The notes under the pieces: model-generated
What the model saw: the letters and a program-made list of their open reading frames with translations, nothing else
Database searches by the model: none
Told to the model about the DNA's origin: nothing
DNA from: Larimichthys crocea
Taxonomy: Eukaryota; Chordata; Actinopteri; Sciaenidae
Length of the DNA: 64,000 nucleotides
Assembly (NCBI RefSeq): GCF_000972845.2
Contig: NC_040016.1
Span: 13,040,701 to 13,104,700 of the forward strand
Reading direction: 5' to 3'
Part shown: in pieces, positions 48,296-61,480 of the stretch
Layout of the letters: each line of letters begins with the position of its first letter
Numbering within the stretch: the stretch's first letter is position 1
Program-made: the position numbers and the translations under genes

Positions 48296-51200
48296 GCATC
48301 AAAGATGGTGAAGATAAAGTGTACCACAGCTGCTAGAAATATATGTGACACTTTTTATAAACTACATACTGGTAACTGTATTGTCAGAGCATCATGGTAA
48401 CAGGCGGCCGTCCTTTCTCAGAAGCCTGTTGATATAAAAAGAAAGAGGCCACATTTTGTTTTATATAAATACTTTACGGGTTTTAAATTCTGCACATTTA
48501 ACTTTTAATGAATTTAATCAAAAAGGCTTTTTTTTAAAAATCCATTTAATTTAGAAAAAAAGGAGCTATGCTATGTCTTTCAAAAACAACAGAAAATGCT
48601 TAACTATATGGACGCTCAGTATACATATCTTTTTTTACTCTTCTGCACAGACAGGGCAGGGGTAAACCCCACCCTCTGTGCTCGGCGAAAGGACAGAGAT
48701 ACATGTGACAGATCAGGTCCAACCAGTCACAGATGACAAACCTTTAGTGTTGCCCCACGATTATCTGACAAACATTTGAGCCTTTCTTTGAAGAAGTTTG
48801 ATTTCTTGATAATACAATCAAATCACTGTCTAAAAAGTCCCAACTTATTTAAATTTCATGCAGTGTTTTTGAAAAGTAGTTTCCTCAACACAGACGACTG
48901 ATTGCTGAACGCATGGAACAGTGTGAGAAACTATTACTGTAGGTGGCTCTGTAACTTCATATGTTGTCACTAAGAGTATTTATATTTGTATTGTCAGCAC
49001 GCTAGCATCAAGTTTACGCTTCCAAGGTGTGACAGTATTGCACAGGTTCATCCGATTCCCCACACTGCATTTACTCATAAAGTATCTGACTATTCTGACT
49101 CAGCAGACAGTCAGCTTTAAAGCCTCGGGACGCTGTCTCCAGACCTATGTGTAGTTTGTGTTTGAGTCCTATCAGTCTTGTTGAGCACACAGGTGCAGAT
49201 CCTACCTGAGGCAGACGGTCTGGTGCCAACGGGTTGTAAAGCAGTCAATCTGTGGTAATATATCCTTCTGCCTATCAAATAGCTAACAGACCAGGAGAGG
49301 AACAGCCTGTTGATCCTGAAACAAACAGCATACAGCCTCTACCCCTCCCCATCTGGCCCAGGATAATCTGTTTTGGTCTCTCTCCATCACTGTCACTCCA
49401 GAAACAGACTCCCAATGCCACATACAGACACTCCAGCCTTCGTCCACACTGGGTAGAGTTACCAATCATACACTCAGCACTGAAAGTGAGCATCTAATTT
49501 TGAACTTAACTACTGGAAAGGTCTTATCCAAGACAAAGCTTTGTGAACAGCAGCACTGTAAGTGTATATCAGCAGCTGACATTGAATCTTAACAAAGAAG
49601 ACACTGTGTACTTAATGCTTCCAAGAGCAAACAAACCCGGTATAACGTATTTCCTGGGATTTCCATTGTTGAGGACTAGCGTGTAGCTGATGGGTGTCTA
49701 TTCTCATAAGTTTAGCGGAAGCAAAGTGAATTAAGCTGTCCCCCGCGCTACCCCCACGCCATCTATTCAGGTCAACTATTGAGAGATGCCACTATCACTA
49801 AGGCAACAAGTAAAACAAACAATGTGTGGGATCTGTATGTGTATGAAACACTAGACACAAAATACAGTTAGTGGGAACAGAAGGTCTGCACCCAGTTCAA
49901 GCTGTAGTTTCAACCGCGTCCTTCCATTATGAGACAGTGTGGGTGGTGGGAGTTTAAAAGCTGTCAGACTCTTTTTAATCCATGTTTACCACATTGGGAA
50001 GCTCTATAAACACATGGGTTTGCCACAACATTATTCCAACAAGCCGGCATGCTTGGATCCAGGGCTCACCGAGGTCTTTCCAGGACTGAGGGGCTGATTT
50101 GACTTCAGGATGAGCTGGCTCCGAACTGTTTAACTTTTCCCAGGCTTTTGGTAACATTGTGGCATTGTGGAAGAATGACAGATCATGATAACTCTGAGAT
50201 GCTAATTCAGTAATCTGTTCAAGCAGGTCAGTTATGAAACTTTTTGTACAGGTGTTTAAACAATTACAATTCTTGTCCAGTTGTTACTGCATCCGGCCTA
50301 TCTGGCTAATACTAGAGCTGCTGCAGTTCATGATTAATTCAATATAGTGGTGACAAACACAACCTGGCTCATGGCCTGTTGAGTAATCATGTAACACATC
50401 CTGCACTCCAGGAAAGTTTTTTACATTGTGTGTCTCTGTGTGGCTTCTGTAGTCAGAGAAGATTTCAACATATCCAATCAGGGAACACCCTTAAGCCCTG
50501 GGCGAGCTGGTAAGAACAGATTTATACACACCACATGTGTTTCGTGTTAGTGTGCACGCTCACTATTCTACCTGTTGTAATCACAGGCTCTTATCTTAGT
50601 GTCCATAGGAGGGAGGGTTTTATCAGCTTGGCTATACAAGGCCTGGAGGGAAAAACAGAGTGTACACAAAGTGAACAGGGACACAGTGAGATGAAAACAG
50701 GAAGAGGCCAGGTAGTAACACTAACAAAACATCAGGTGTTACATATAGTCATAACCACTGGTGCTGGTACAAGAACAATAAAAACCCTCAGAAAGGAGAT
50801 TGCACCACAGCTCATTTTCCTAAAGTTCAGATGTCTTACTTCGGCATGTGAGGGAAAGTGATATCCTGTCTTTTTTTCTGAGCATCACACAGAAATGAAC
50901 AACCCTGTTATGCAACATGAATAGAACTGATTAGAGAGTGGACAGAAAGGGCAATAACAAGCACACAATGTTCCAATCAATGTGTTGTTTATATAACTAT
51001 AAAACAACAAATACAATAACTACAGTGCAAAACAATCTCTGAAATTGAGTTATATGTCCTTAGGATGGTCTTTTAAATGTGGAAAATGAAACCATCAGAC
51101 AAATGTATCCAAGAAGTATTGCAGAGCAAAGTTATTCACTGCTGAAGCATGCTACACACCCTCACTGTATTAGGAGTGACATTCGTGGCAACATACATGA

Positions 51201-54200
51201 CTACAAGCTCTGACAGTGTACTCTCTGCAGGGTTGTATGTCATGATTTAGATAATTGTGTGTCTACACTAATCAGCCAGCCAGTCACTGTGGCTCCGCTC
51301 GTGAAAGCTGTTGTCAGTGGCTTGGACATTTCGCTCTGCTCTGGCTGAGGGGGCAGGAACATCCTGGAGAGGAGACCCAGTGTAATGTCCCTGTCCCACA
51401 GCAGTGTGCCAACCAAACCGCATGACTCAAGTCTTTGTGGTGAGTGTGGGTGGCTTCTCTCCTGTGACTACTCCCTGACCCATCTTTCTAAAACTCCCTC
51501 ACACTCTTCCTCTCTAACCCCTTCTTTCCATGTGAATCATCAAGCCAATTTAAGTGATGAATGTTTATCCCTAGAAATTCCTCTCCGCCTCATGGTCATG
51601 ATTTAGACTCAGGGTGCAAATATCTATCAATACTACACTGGCTTTGAAACAACATGACACAGCTCTGTTTGCCTTGCTATAGCTGGGTCACGTGATAGAC
51701 CTGCATTACGTCACATGGACACATGCCTATGCAAACACAAAAGGCCAGCAGACAGCAGGGAGTGGCGTTTATGCTCTTGTACAAGTAAGGTGTTTGTTGC
51801 AGGCCAGCACATCCATCAGCCCAAAGCCTTTCCCATTACAAAATCCATTCCTCCTCTGTGTTGTACTGACAAACAGGCAACCAGGGACTGGGAAAACACA
51901 TCCAGGGTTACGTCTGCTTCTCCTCACACAGTGGGTGACAACAACACACTGACATACTCCCAGTGCTGCCTGAGCTCTGCTGTTCATCCTGTGCCGACGT
52001 TAACTGTGTCACTCTTACGCTTGCAGTGACACAGATGAGAGTGCATGTGGACGTACTGCACATGCATGTAAACGCTTATTAATACAAACTCAACACATTC
52101 CAGTTTTTAAGAAGCTTTATCTACTTCCTATTAGCTCAACTTCCCAGGGCAGGGAAAAGCCAGAGGAAGCGGAGCTGTTGTTGTCTCTCTCGACTGGGTG
52201 CTTCCTGTCCTGATAGAGGGCCAAGTAGAGATATCCCTGAAAGGAGCTGTTGGAACGGGTGGAGTGGGAGCTGGGTGTTTTGGAACCCTTTCAATGACGT
52301 ACAATCTTATCTGACTCCAGTTTGGTATGCATCCACTACTTGGGCACCGTTTGGGAGAATGTGTTTCTGCTTCCTCTCACCTTCACAAATAGTAAACAGT
52401 TTTTGCAGAGCGACTAATAGCTGTTAATCAATGGACTTTAATGTAAAAACACTATCACACATTGAGTTTTATCATGCTTTCTCACCATACAGAGAATGCT
52501 CATTTCAACCTCTGATTGTTTGTTCTTAATCTGACTCAGACAGAAAGATTTCATAGAGATTTGTCTGGTGCAGCATTCCAGACAGTATTTCAAAGGAGCT
52601 ACTTACAGCACTTTAATGAGCAAGAACTTAATTAGCGGGTCGTTGTGGGAACGCTTTGCAAGCTCACTTCAAAAAAAGATTGAAGCTAAGCTCAAGGCAC
52701 TCATTGTAAAGCAGTGTTTTATATAAACACAAGGAGTCTATAATATTCCACAACATTCATGTGCCAAACATCTGTTTCAAATGGTGCCATATAAACTATC
52801 TTTATGCATATCAGCTAGCTGTTTATTAACTTTATTTGGCTTCTTGCTCTCTGTTGTGGCAAAATAAGGATTGTGATTACTTTTGCAATATTTCATTGTT
52901 TTTAATGAAGGTAAGTACTTCAATGTGACAGACTCTGCCATCTTGTTCTCCTGCAAACATTCAAAGACAGGCCACCTCCCCGTTTGTCTAGTCTGTCTGC
53001 CACCAGTGTGTACTCCCTCGCGACACAATGGTGGCCTGAGAGGCTCAATCTGTGGGAGAACGCAATCATGTGTATGTCTGTGGTTTGGCTAATGTGAACA
53101 TTAGGCTCCTCTTCCTCCGGTGTCCTCGTCTTGTAAGCAGATAAGAGTTACGGAAGTGGATATGATTAAATATCCTTATGAAGTGAGGAATAGATGACTC
53201 AAGGCTATCACTGGGAGTCAGGATAGCCGAGCTTATTCTTGTCAAGGAAACATGATTGGTAATTGGATGGCCGGCTATTGTCGCCTCCAAATGAAGGACA
53301 TAGATACTGATGTCTCAGACGTCACAGACACACATGCTCATGGAAAATTACCCGCACTTTAATCTGAAGCTTTGTGCTCAAGTGTATTCTGTGGAGAGTT
53401 ATTCTAGGGTATTATGGCAGCGTTTTAATTAGGCAAGGCTAATTATCAGGCTGTATTAAGTCAAAGAAAGACATGCTTAAGAGCTTAATAGTCTGATGTC
53501 TTATATGTTTGAGCTCACTGAAAACTCAGTGGAAACTTTCCATGAGTTGAGAATGTTTTTGGGCAGGCAGTCTGAGGTCAGAGGGATGTGTATGTGAACG
53601 TGATATCTTTTAGAGAAGTGTAAAATGACACTGTTTCCCTGTATAGTGGCTATCTCAGAACGTGTTCAGTGAAGGGGATTCAGGATTTAGGGAAGGCTTC
53701 AAATGATGGAGTAATTATGTCGGGAGATTCACAGTAAATACTGTTTTAGGCGGAGATTCATGGGTATAGAGTGTTAAGTATAGACTACTGCTCTGAAAGT
53801 GTTTGAAGTGTGGGAAGAAAATAGATAATGTTCTACCTCAGCGTGCACGTGTGCAACTCTGTCTGTCTGTATAAACTCAACTATGTGCAGACATCCATGT
53901 GTGCATGTAATTTCTCATGAGTCAATAAGAGTTTATTCTGTGTATACAGTCTGTTTTTTTACTTGACAAGGAAGTAACAAGCACATTGTGCCCCGTGAGC
54001 TCAGAGCACACCTCCCACATGCCTCCAGGCACCAGAGGCCCTTGCAGTGTTTGGTCTGTGGCAGTTCCCTGGCTGATTTACTTCCTGCCAGGGACCACAG
54101 CAGTGCTAGGAGGACAGCATCAGCAGGGTTTGCCGGAAAAGCAGACGGATAAACTGAGAGTTTCGTTAAATTTACGAGGCATAACAACCATTAATTCTAT

Positions 54201-57200
54201 ATTTCACTGCCTCTTTAAACAGAAGCTGTCCATCTTAGTGACCCCTACTGTTTCAGAAACTGTTTACTGGATGCACAGTAGACCGGTAGAACAAATCACA
54301 AATCATGATTTAAATTGGAAAAGATAATTCAGTAGAGCAAGACCTCAGGAACTATCAGCTTCACTTGACTTAAAAATAGGGTGCACAGCAGTGATAACCC
54401 ATTATTTTTCTATGGAGCTGAGAATAATCTGCTGGCTCTGAGATAATTACAGCCCTTATTTAAACTTGACTTTGGGAGTTCTTTCCACCCAGTGCTACGT
54501 TTACATAGCAGTGAAGGTGGCTCTTCTGAAGCCTCTATTTTGCCCTCTGTTCTGTCTCTGCAGTAAAATGGCGTAAAATACGTAACTTTCGGTATTTTTC
54601 ATTGTTTTAGGAGAACGCAAATATAGTAAATGCAATAAAATGTGAAGATGGAAATACTGAAATATTGAGATGTCTTGGTAAAATAAGGTTTTGGGTCACA
54701 ATGAGTCTCCAAAACAAAGCTTATCTGCTGATGCTTGTCTGTGTGGCTGTACAAATGGTTTGATGATGTTGGTGGAGAGTAGTAGCTAATGTGTTGGTCC
54801 AAAGGTTGAGGTCTGTTGATACTGTAATTTGACATCACGTTTTATGTCATTCATATATGTACCCATATACATACCCACCCAATATGTCATACATGTATTT
54901 TAATACATATATTACATATACTGTATTTACAATGTTTTATCTTCAAACTTTTATACTCTATATTTCTTTTTCTGATTATTAATAAGATTATGAAGAAGAG
55001 TGTGCCAACCTGAATTTTACTACACATTGTTGGTGAGGGGCAAATTAAACCTTTAAATCATTTCTCTGTATATTGTATGTTCTAAAATTTAACAGTAAAG
55101 TCTATACACAGATATACAGACTATACATGAATACTTTTCAGAAGCATAGGGATGAAGCTTCAATGTTCTCCAATATATTACCATGGGTTAGTGTAACTGT
55201 GCATTAACTCTTGAAAAAAAAAAGATACAAATGATGTTATGGTGCAAAGTAGATGCAGTTATTGTTAGTTATTCATCTGGCTTAGCTTTCACCATGTAGC
55301 CCCAAGGCCGTTATAGTCCTTGTACCCTTACGAATGAGTTTAGACCAAGGCTGCATTTTCCACCCACGCATGGTTCTCTCCCTGGAGGGTCACATTTTGC
55401 CTCAAACATATGCGTCTGCACAGCCAACCTGCTCGTAAGGGATGGAAAATGGTAGCTGGATGTCATCTGCATTCTCCTGAACCCGTAGGCTCACTCATTA
55501 AGGGGCTTGTGTGAGCAGTGATCCAGAGCATTTCTGTTGTGAGGAATTAATGTGGCTGCTGGATCAGGTAGTCTGGCTGACTTCATCAGGGGACTTAAAT
55601 CCATGTGTGAATGGAACAAAAGGCACACTGACAAAGCGCATACTCTGCCCTGAATGACTCAGTCCCTGTCATCATGCCCTGCCACATGCACTCAATCACA
55701 CACACGCACAAATGGGGAAACAGGGCTTGTTCAGCTCACCGACAGCAGCTCATCTGTGGACTGCATCCTTCATTACACATGTGTTTTTTCTGTCCTCTCT
55801 AGTGTACCTAGAGAGCAATGCTTTCATAACCCTGTGGCTACTGATTTATACCTCACTCCATTAGAAGTGCCCTCCTTTGATGGCAAGCTGGCCGATCTCC
55901 TTGGTGGACAACATCTGAAATCTTTATCAACAGAACCGGGGGCCTTGGGTCGTGCTGTGCACTGTGTTTTGAATATCCCCCCGAAGTGAGGCTGGACCAG
56001 GAAGTCAGGGGAAGAGCGAACTCCCCCAGCAATCGGTTGTTACTTAAGATTAATAGATTGCTACATTAAGCAAAGCCTAAACCTTCTCCTCGACAGGCTG
56101 ACATCAAGAACACAGGAAGCCTGGGATACTCATCGGCCAAATGCCAGAAACTCCTGTTTTGGACGTTTGAAAGACAATACAGGCATTACATAGCTGGAAA
56201 CTGGTGATGTATTTCTTTGTGAGGCCAGAAAATGAAAATGTAGGCAAAAGATAGCTGATGCTCTGTACACCAAATATTAGTTGTGAGGCCGGAAACAAGG
56301 CATATTAAGGGCTGGTTTCCATCTGTGTCAGTCAATCCTGTATAACTCCAGTGGTGCAGCCTGTGAGCAGAGTTGGCTCCAGCCCAACAGTTGGAGAAAG
56401 TCGAACCAGCGTGACGTTCTCCATCACACCACAGCTGTCGTTTTCACAGCTTCTCCCCAAACACCAGACACAAGTGAGAGTGTTTGTGTGGGTGTCTGTG
56501 TATGGGATTATGTGTGAGTGTGAATGTGATCTACAGTATGTTCTCAATAATTTTACAACTTCCCAATACCCAAAAAAGGAAGGATTTATACAGTATGTTA
56601 ATAACCAGCCAACATAATTGCTAACATAACTTTGATTCAGTCTCAGTCATAGGATGAGCTCGCCAATAACTCCCCCAGTCTATGTCTAAAGTGATCCTCG
56701 GGTCGTGGAGACTAAACACACCCTGTCATCATCAAGGAGGCGAACTGGCTCGCTCCACCCATTACTAACAGCGGGCTGTGGCTGCACTTGAACCACTCAA
56801 CATAACAATGTCAAGGAGTGATGCAATGATGACTCGTTGTTGCTGCTTTTGATTATATTGTACTCCAAAATAGAAAATACCTGTGTGTAAGGCAGTTTAC
56901 TCTAAGATCCCTCCATTTCCCAGAAGTCTTTGTACCAATACAGGAAGTGATTAATAACTGAAGCAGCTGGGGGACTCAGGAGTTTGGTATGGTTAACAAG
57001 TAGAAGTGCTTTAATATGGTCGTATTTACATTGTAGTGAGAGATGACAGCCCGTTGCCTGGGGATTTGTGTTTTGTTTCCACGGCAGGAGCCAAATGTGT
57101 GTGGGTCTGCCAGACGAAACCACGATCCAGCAGTAATACACTGAGATGTGTCAGCCTGAGCCTCGGCTGTGGTGTTCACAGCTGCAACGACTGGACGCAT

Positions 57201-57556
57201 AGCTCATCTGCAGTGTGAACCATGGGGGCAGGACGGAGTTATGTTGAAGAGAAAAAGTGTATTCTTTCTGTGAGCTGCTGTTGTTTTTCAGTGGGGATAC
57301 ATAGGAATTGAATGTATTCAAAATACTGAGTTATTCAGCATCTTTCTAGAGCTAAGTCACAGATTATTTTACGATAAACAAATACATTAAAACATATCGG
57401 ATAAAAACACAATTATGAAAAAAATTATTTTCTTACATCCTTGCTTGTACAAATTGATTTTATTGACTGTATTTGCCAAGATCTTGAGGAAATACAATGG
57501 AAGTGAACATGATTTTATGTTTCTAAGGTTTTTAAACATTTGCTTTGAAAGAAATA
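48296..57556. other. gene-free stretch
   Basis: About 9 kb with no recognised exon, RNA gene or clear repeat family. It may contain distal regulatory elements of errfi1, but sequence alone does not show this. Confidence 0.4.
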
Positions 57557-57960
57557 TTTTGACATTTCATGAAATACACTTATTTGCTTACTGAGATTTA
57601 GATGACTAACTCACTTAGCTTAGCATAAAGACATGAAAACAAGGAGATACAGCTAGCCTGGCTCTGTCTGCAGGTAACAAAATCCACCTACCAGTAAATC
57701 CAAAGCTCAATAATTAACATGTCATATCTTGTTTGTTTAATCCCTATAATAACAACATGTTGTAGTGTTATTGAGGTTATGTGCTGGCTTATTTCTTGGA
57801 GCATTGCCGTCGCCGCGGGGTTGCCAGGCAACCAGCAGAAATTCAAAGAAGTCAGTGACACAAAATGCCCCGTTACATTGCATTATGTTGCCTCCAGCGG
57901 GTGTGCTAAGCTAAGCTAAGCATTTTTCTGCTGTAGCTTCAAACTAAATTTAACAACATT
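57557..57960 (+). repeat. copy 3 of the palindromic teleost repeat
   Basis: Left-arm phrases CACTTAGCTTAGCATAAAGA, AGCTAGCCTGGCTCTGTCTG and TATCTTGTTTGTTTAATCC, central GGTTGCCAGGCAACCAGC, and right-arm GCTAAGCTAAGCTAAGC near 57905 occur in the order known from copy 1. The central hairpin loop is better preserved here than in the other two copies. Confidence 0.65.
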
Positions 57961-58019
57961 TTGAGCTTGAAAGTTCATTCTTGTCATTGGAAAAAGTTAA
58001 AATTCTTATAACAAAGTCC

Positions 58020-58460
58020 ACTTAACTGCTTGTTTTTTCTCGAAGCTGCATTGTATGGCCTTTATCAGCAGATGGAGTTTGATGGAAGACGACAGAGAGT
58101 CCTTAAACAGAAGAGAGGGGTTATGAACCTCATATCCGACCACCTGCTATGACTGACTAAAACGGCTCCATGACAACTCAGCAAACTCCATCTGCTGATG
58201 ACAGCCATGGGATATGGCCAAAAGCACTGGAAAAACCTGGACCTTATAATAAGAATTTATTATATTAGAGTGTTATATATCCATATAAAGAATGTGTTTA
58301 TGGCGGTTTGCATGTGTGAAAACTAACCACCAAACAGCGTCCATGTTATTCGAGATAATCCAAAAACTTTGCTATGAACAGTTTTCATTGGAATTCACAG
58401 TGACAGCTGTTCACAGCAAGATTTTTGGATTACCTCGAGTATAACAGGGACGAGTTTCTG
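58020..58460. repeat. palindromic MITE-like region with two inverted repeats
   Basis: A 16-bp perfect inverted repeat (TCAGCAGATGGAGTTT at 58065-58080 and its complement at 58183-58198) is followed by an imperfect palindrome with arms of about 37 nt (58345-58381 and 58411-58447, both containing TAATCCAAAAA or its complement). The structure suggests one or two decayed non-autonomous DNA elements. The superfamily is not determined. Confidence 0.6.
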
Positions 58461-59045
58461 GAAGGACACATTGCTACTGAAGTTGTTGAATATCATGTCA
58501 ACGTTGCCAGCAAAAAATGCAGGGAGTTTTCTGTTTCTCATGAGCTCTGCAGAAAAAATGTTTGAAAATCTGTACTAAGTAGTGTTGTGTCATGTGAGTG
58601 AAATGACTCTTTAAGTAGCTTTTCAAAGTTCTTGTGTCTAAAGGTGTGTGTGTAGTGTCAAAAATTGCAGATTTTATTGGCCCAATGGCCCAAAATCACC
58701 TTTCAGTTTGACATAGGGACACCCAGCAAACCTCTGTTCAAACCAGAAGAAGAAAATGTAAACAGAGCAAAAACAACAAAGATAAAACAAAAATATTTGA
58801 CACCTATTCACTGAAATCTTTCACAGACTAACAGGCTTGACGTCACTTTACTACAACACTGAACCTTTTTGCTGCTGTGTTTATATCAGTGTGAACTTTG
58901 GACGTTTGCTAAATATGCATGTAATTTAATTACCTCAGCAGTCAGAGGCAATCAATGCTGTGACCTCAATAGTGAATAAATGATTTACACTGATGATACA
59001 GGGTTATTTTGTTTTGTTTTTTGCTTTGTTTCTAACTAAACTCCA
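58461..59045. other. gene-free stretch
   Basis: No exon or RNA gene seen. The left part may be the remaining edge of the palindromic element. Confidence 0.4.
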
Positions 59046-59132
59046 CCCTTCCTGTTGATTCATAGGAATAATAAATGTATGATATGAGACCCTTCCTGTT
59101 GATTCATAGGAATAATAAATGTATGATATGAG
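59046..59132 (+). repeat. 44-bp tandem duplication
   Basis: The unit beginning CCCTTCCTGTTGATTCATAG at 59046 is repeated from 59090 with no mismatch over the first 43 bases. A nearly perfect pair implies a recent duplication. Confidence 0.95.
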
Positions 59133-59422
59133 GACTATTGTGTTGGAGGTTTACCCACAAAGGGAAATTCCTTTCAGCTGAAAGGAAAATGACCCCAAGG
59201 TGTCATTTTATTGGGGGATGGGGGTGGCGGTGGTGGTTTTGGATGTGGTAGATTAAGCTCAGTGTGCGTCATGCGTCAGAGTCAAAGAAAAGGCAGAGTA
59301 ATGTTTCTTGAGAAGGATGTCGTTCTCAAGAGTTCTTTCATGTGCCATCGCAAAATCTCATCAGAGCTGGCTCTGCCTATCTCTCCCTTTCTGACTAACT
59401 TTGTTTCCCCTCCCTGACGAGC

Positions 59423-59456
59423 TTTATAAGGAACTTCCTGTGAGTGATGACATCAC
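59423..59456 (+). promoter_or_regulatory. CArG-like/ETS composite and CRE-like motif upstream of errfi1
   Basis: CTTTATAAGG (59423-59432) differs by one base from the CArG consensus CC(A/T)6GG. It overlaps the ETS-type pair GGAACTTCCTG. TGATGACATCA follows within about 15 bp and resembles a CRE/AP-1 site. It lies about 1.5 kb upstream of the errfi1 first exon. Function is inference. Confidence 0.3.
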
Positions 59457-60860
59457 AATGTTGGTCACAAGCAGGCGGGCGGGTGAGGGGAGGCCGAAGT
59501 GGGAGGAAAGATGGTTTAGATGTGAATTTATCCCACTGAATGTGTCTGTGTGGTGGAACATGGAAAAGTTTTAATAACAGATTCATAGACAGACACATAT
59601 ACACAATGTTTTTTATTCAACTGGATTTTTTCTGGAATTACACTTCCTAGCACCACCCTGCACATTAAACATACATGAAATAACTTTTAATCCAAACTCT
59701 AATGCTCATATAACTCACTGTAACTTAACTTACGTATAGCAAAATGTTCACCCCTTCCTCTGCTGGTCACAACTGGCCCAGGGGAATTCCAAAAATGTGC
59801 CTGAAATTATAGAGGGGGATTAGCGAGGCTGAAAGCCTGGTCCATGTAGGGGCCAAACATGCAATGATAAGCCTTTTGGGTTAGGGGGACCCTGTGCACG
59901 AGCTGTAAAGGATTTACAAACGCAAGCACAAGAACACTCTGTTCTCTCTCCACACTCACACACACACCTCTGCTTTTTTGCCACTATTGATTTAACACAC
60001 AAGTTGTTTGTAGCCATTGTATCGCTGTGTTTGGTTAGTGTGCATGTCAGTGTTGGGTTTGTTTAGCCTGGGTCGGTTAGGTGGCACCACTTAAATAGGC
60101 TAGGTGACTGGAAATAAAGGGTGTGAGGGATTGCTTTAAACTGAAACAAAGAAATAAAATCTATGTATAGAGTAGTTTTTTGTTTTTTTTAATGACACAG
60201 TATTTGGGTGGACATTACTGTATGTCAGGTAGAACAAAGAACAGGTCCAGCTAAAAGAAAATGCCCAGGGTGATCTGACAAGTGAGCAGCTGAACAATCT
60301 GGGCTGCATTTATTTGGAGGCAGAATACTGTGCAGATAAGAGTCTTTCTTTGCCTGCTGTCTGTGTTATCTACCCTGGAGCCATCCCTGTTACTGCCTCT
60401 GTCTCCTTGCAGATCTATGTGCAGTCTACTTTTGACTGCAGCATGTATGCATGAAACCACACAGGAGATTTTAAAGGCCACACAATGGCTAAAAAATATC
60501 AGATCATGCTGTGGACAAACATCACTGCACTGTATCAGTCAATCTCTTTGCTGTAATCTCTTCACAGAGCAGCTGCGCGTCTAATTTAATTGCTGAGGTG
60601 TTTACTGTAATAACGCATATCCTCCATCCCCATGGGAACAGCTATTGTATCCTTGTGTTCACACCTGCTCTGCTTAAAAGCGGAGGCACTGCAGACTTTG
60701 ATCACATCCAGTTAACATAAGCTTAAATTAGCCCTGTGTGTCCCTGCGAGTGTGTATGTTCAGGGGGTGATTCTGCAATCCATATGAGCTCTGTCTCGTC
60801 CTGCAGCACGTACACTTGCAGAAAGAGAGAGAGAGAGAAAATGAAGGCTGCGCCTTTAAG
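59457..60860. other. errfi1 upstream flank
   Basis: No coding sequence was recognised. The last few hundred bases are the proximal upstream region of errfi1. Confidence 0.4.
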
Positions 60861-61144
60861 AGCAAGTGTGCAAGGCGGAGCCAGCGCTCCTCTCGTGTGG
60901 TGGAGCTTATAAGACTTTGCTCACTACAACACTTATCTAAAAGTGTCACATTATAGCCGGAGCGTCAGCAATTACGCTGGCGTCCTGTTCCTGATGCAAT
61001 AGAAATCTGAAGATTACAGACTCAAATCACAAAACACCTCCCTCCCACAAAGAAAAGGAAAAAAAAAAAACAGAGGAGCTATATTTGACCAAAGAAGAAG
61101 TCTAGGAGTCAAATCAAGCGGAGGAGAACTGCAAAGTGATTTAG
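60861..61144 (+). promoter_or_regulatory. errfi1: errfi1 promoter and noncoding first exon
   Basis: A TATA-like TATAAG at 60908-60913 lies in GC-richer sequence. The transcription start should fall near 60935-60940. The exon then runs to a consensus donor TTTAG|GTGAGT at 61144/61145. Mammalian ERRFI1 also begins with a noncoding first exon, which supports the reading. The exact start is inferred. Confidence 0.6.
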
Positions 61145-61438
61145 GTGAGTTGAGAAAATGTCTTGTGTAGGCTACTGTAAGAACTCATGTCTGACTATTG
61201 TTTTGTATGTTGGTGCCAGCACGGCAGACACAGCTGATTGATGCAACTTCACGTCCTTTTGCGATTATTATTTATGCTTTATATCTTGTGTTTTTTTTTA
61301 TTATCTGACGGATAGAGACAATCATTTAACTGAAAACTGTAAATTGGGAATACATTTAGCAACTTTTACCAAGTCTATAAGTGTATCTTTCATGATAAAG
61401 ATATATATTTTTAATCCCTTACACAACTTTGCAAAACC

Positions 61439-61480
<42 letters not shown>

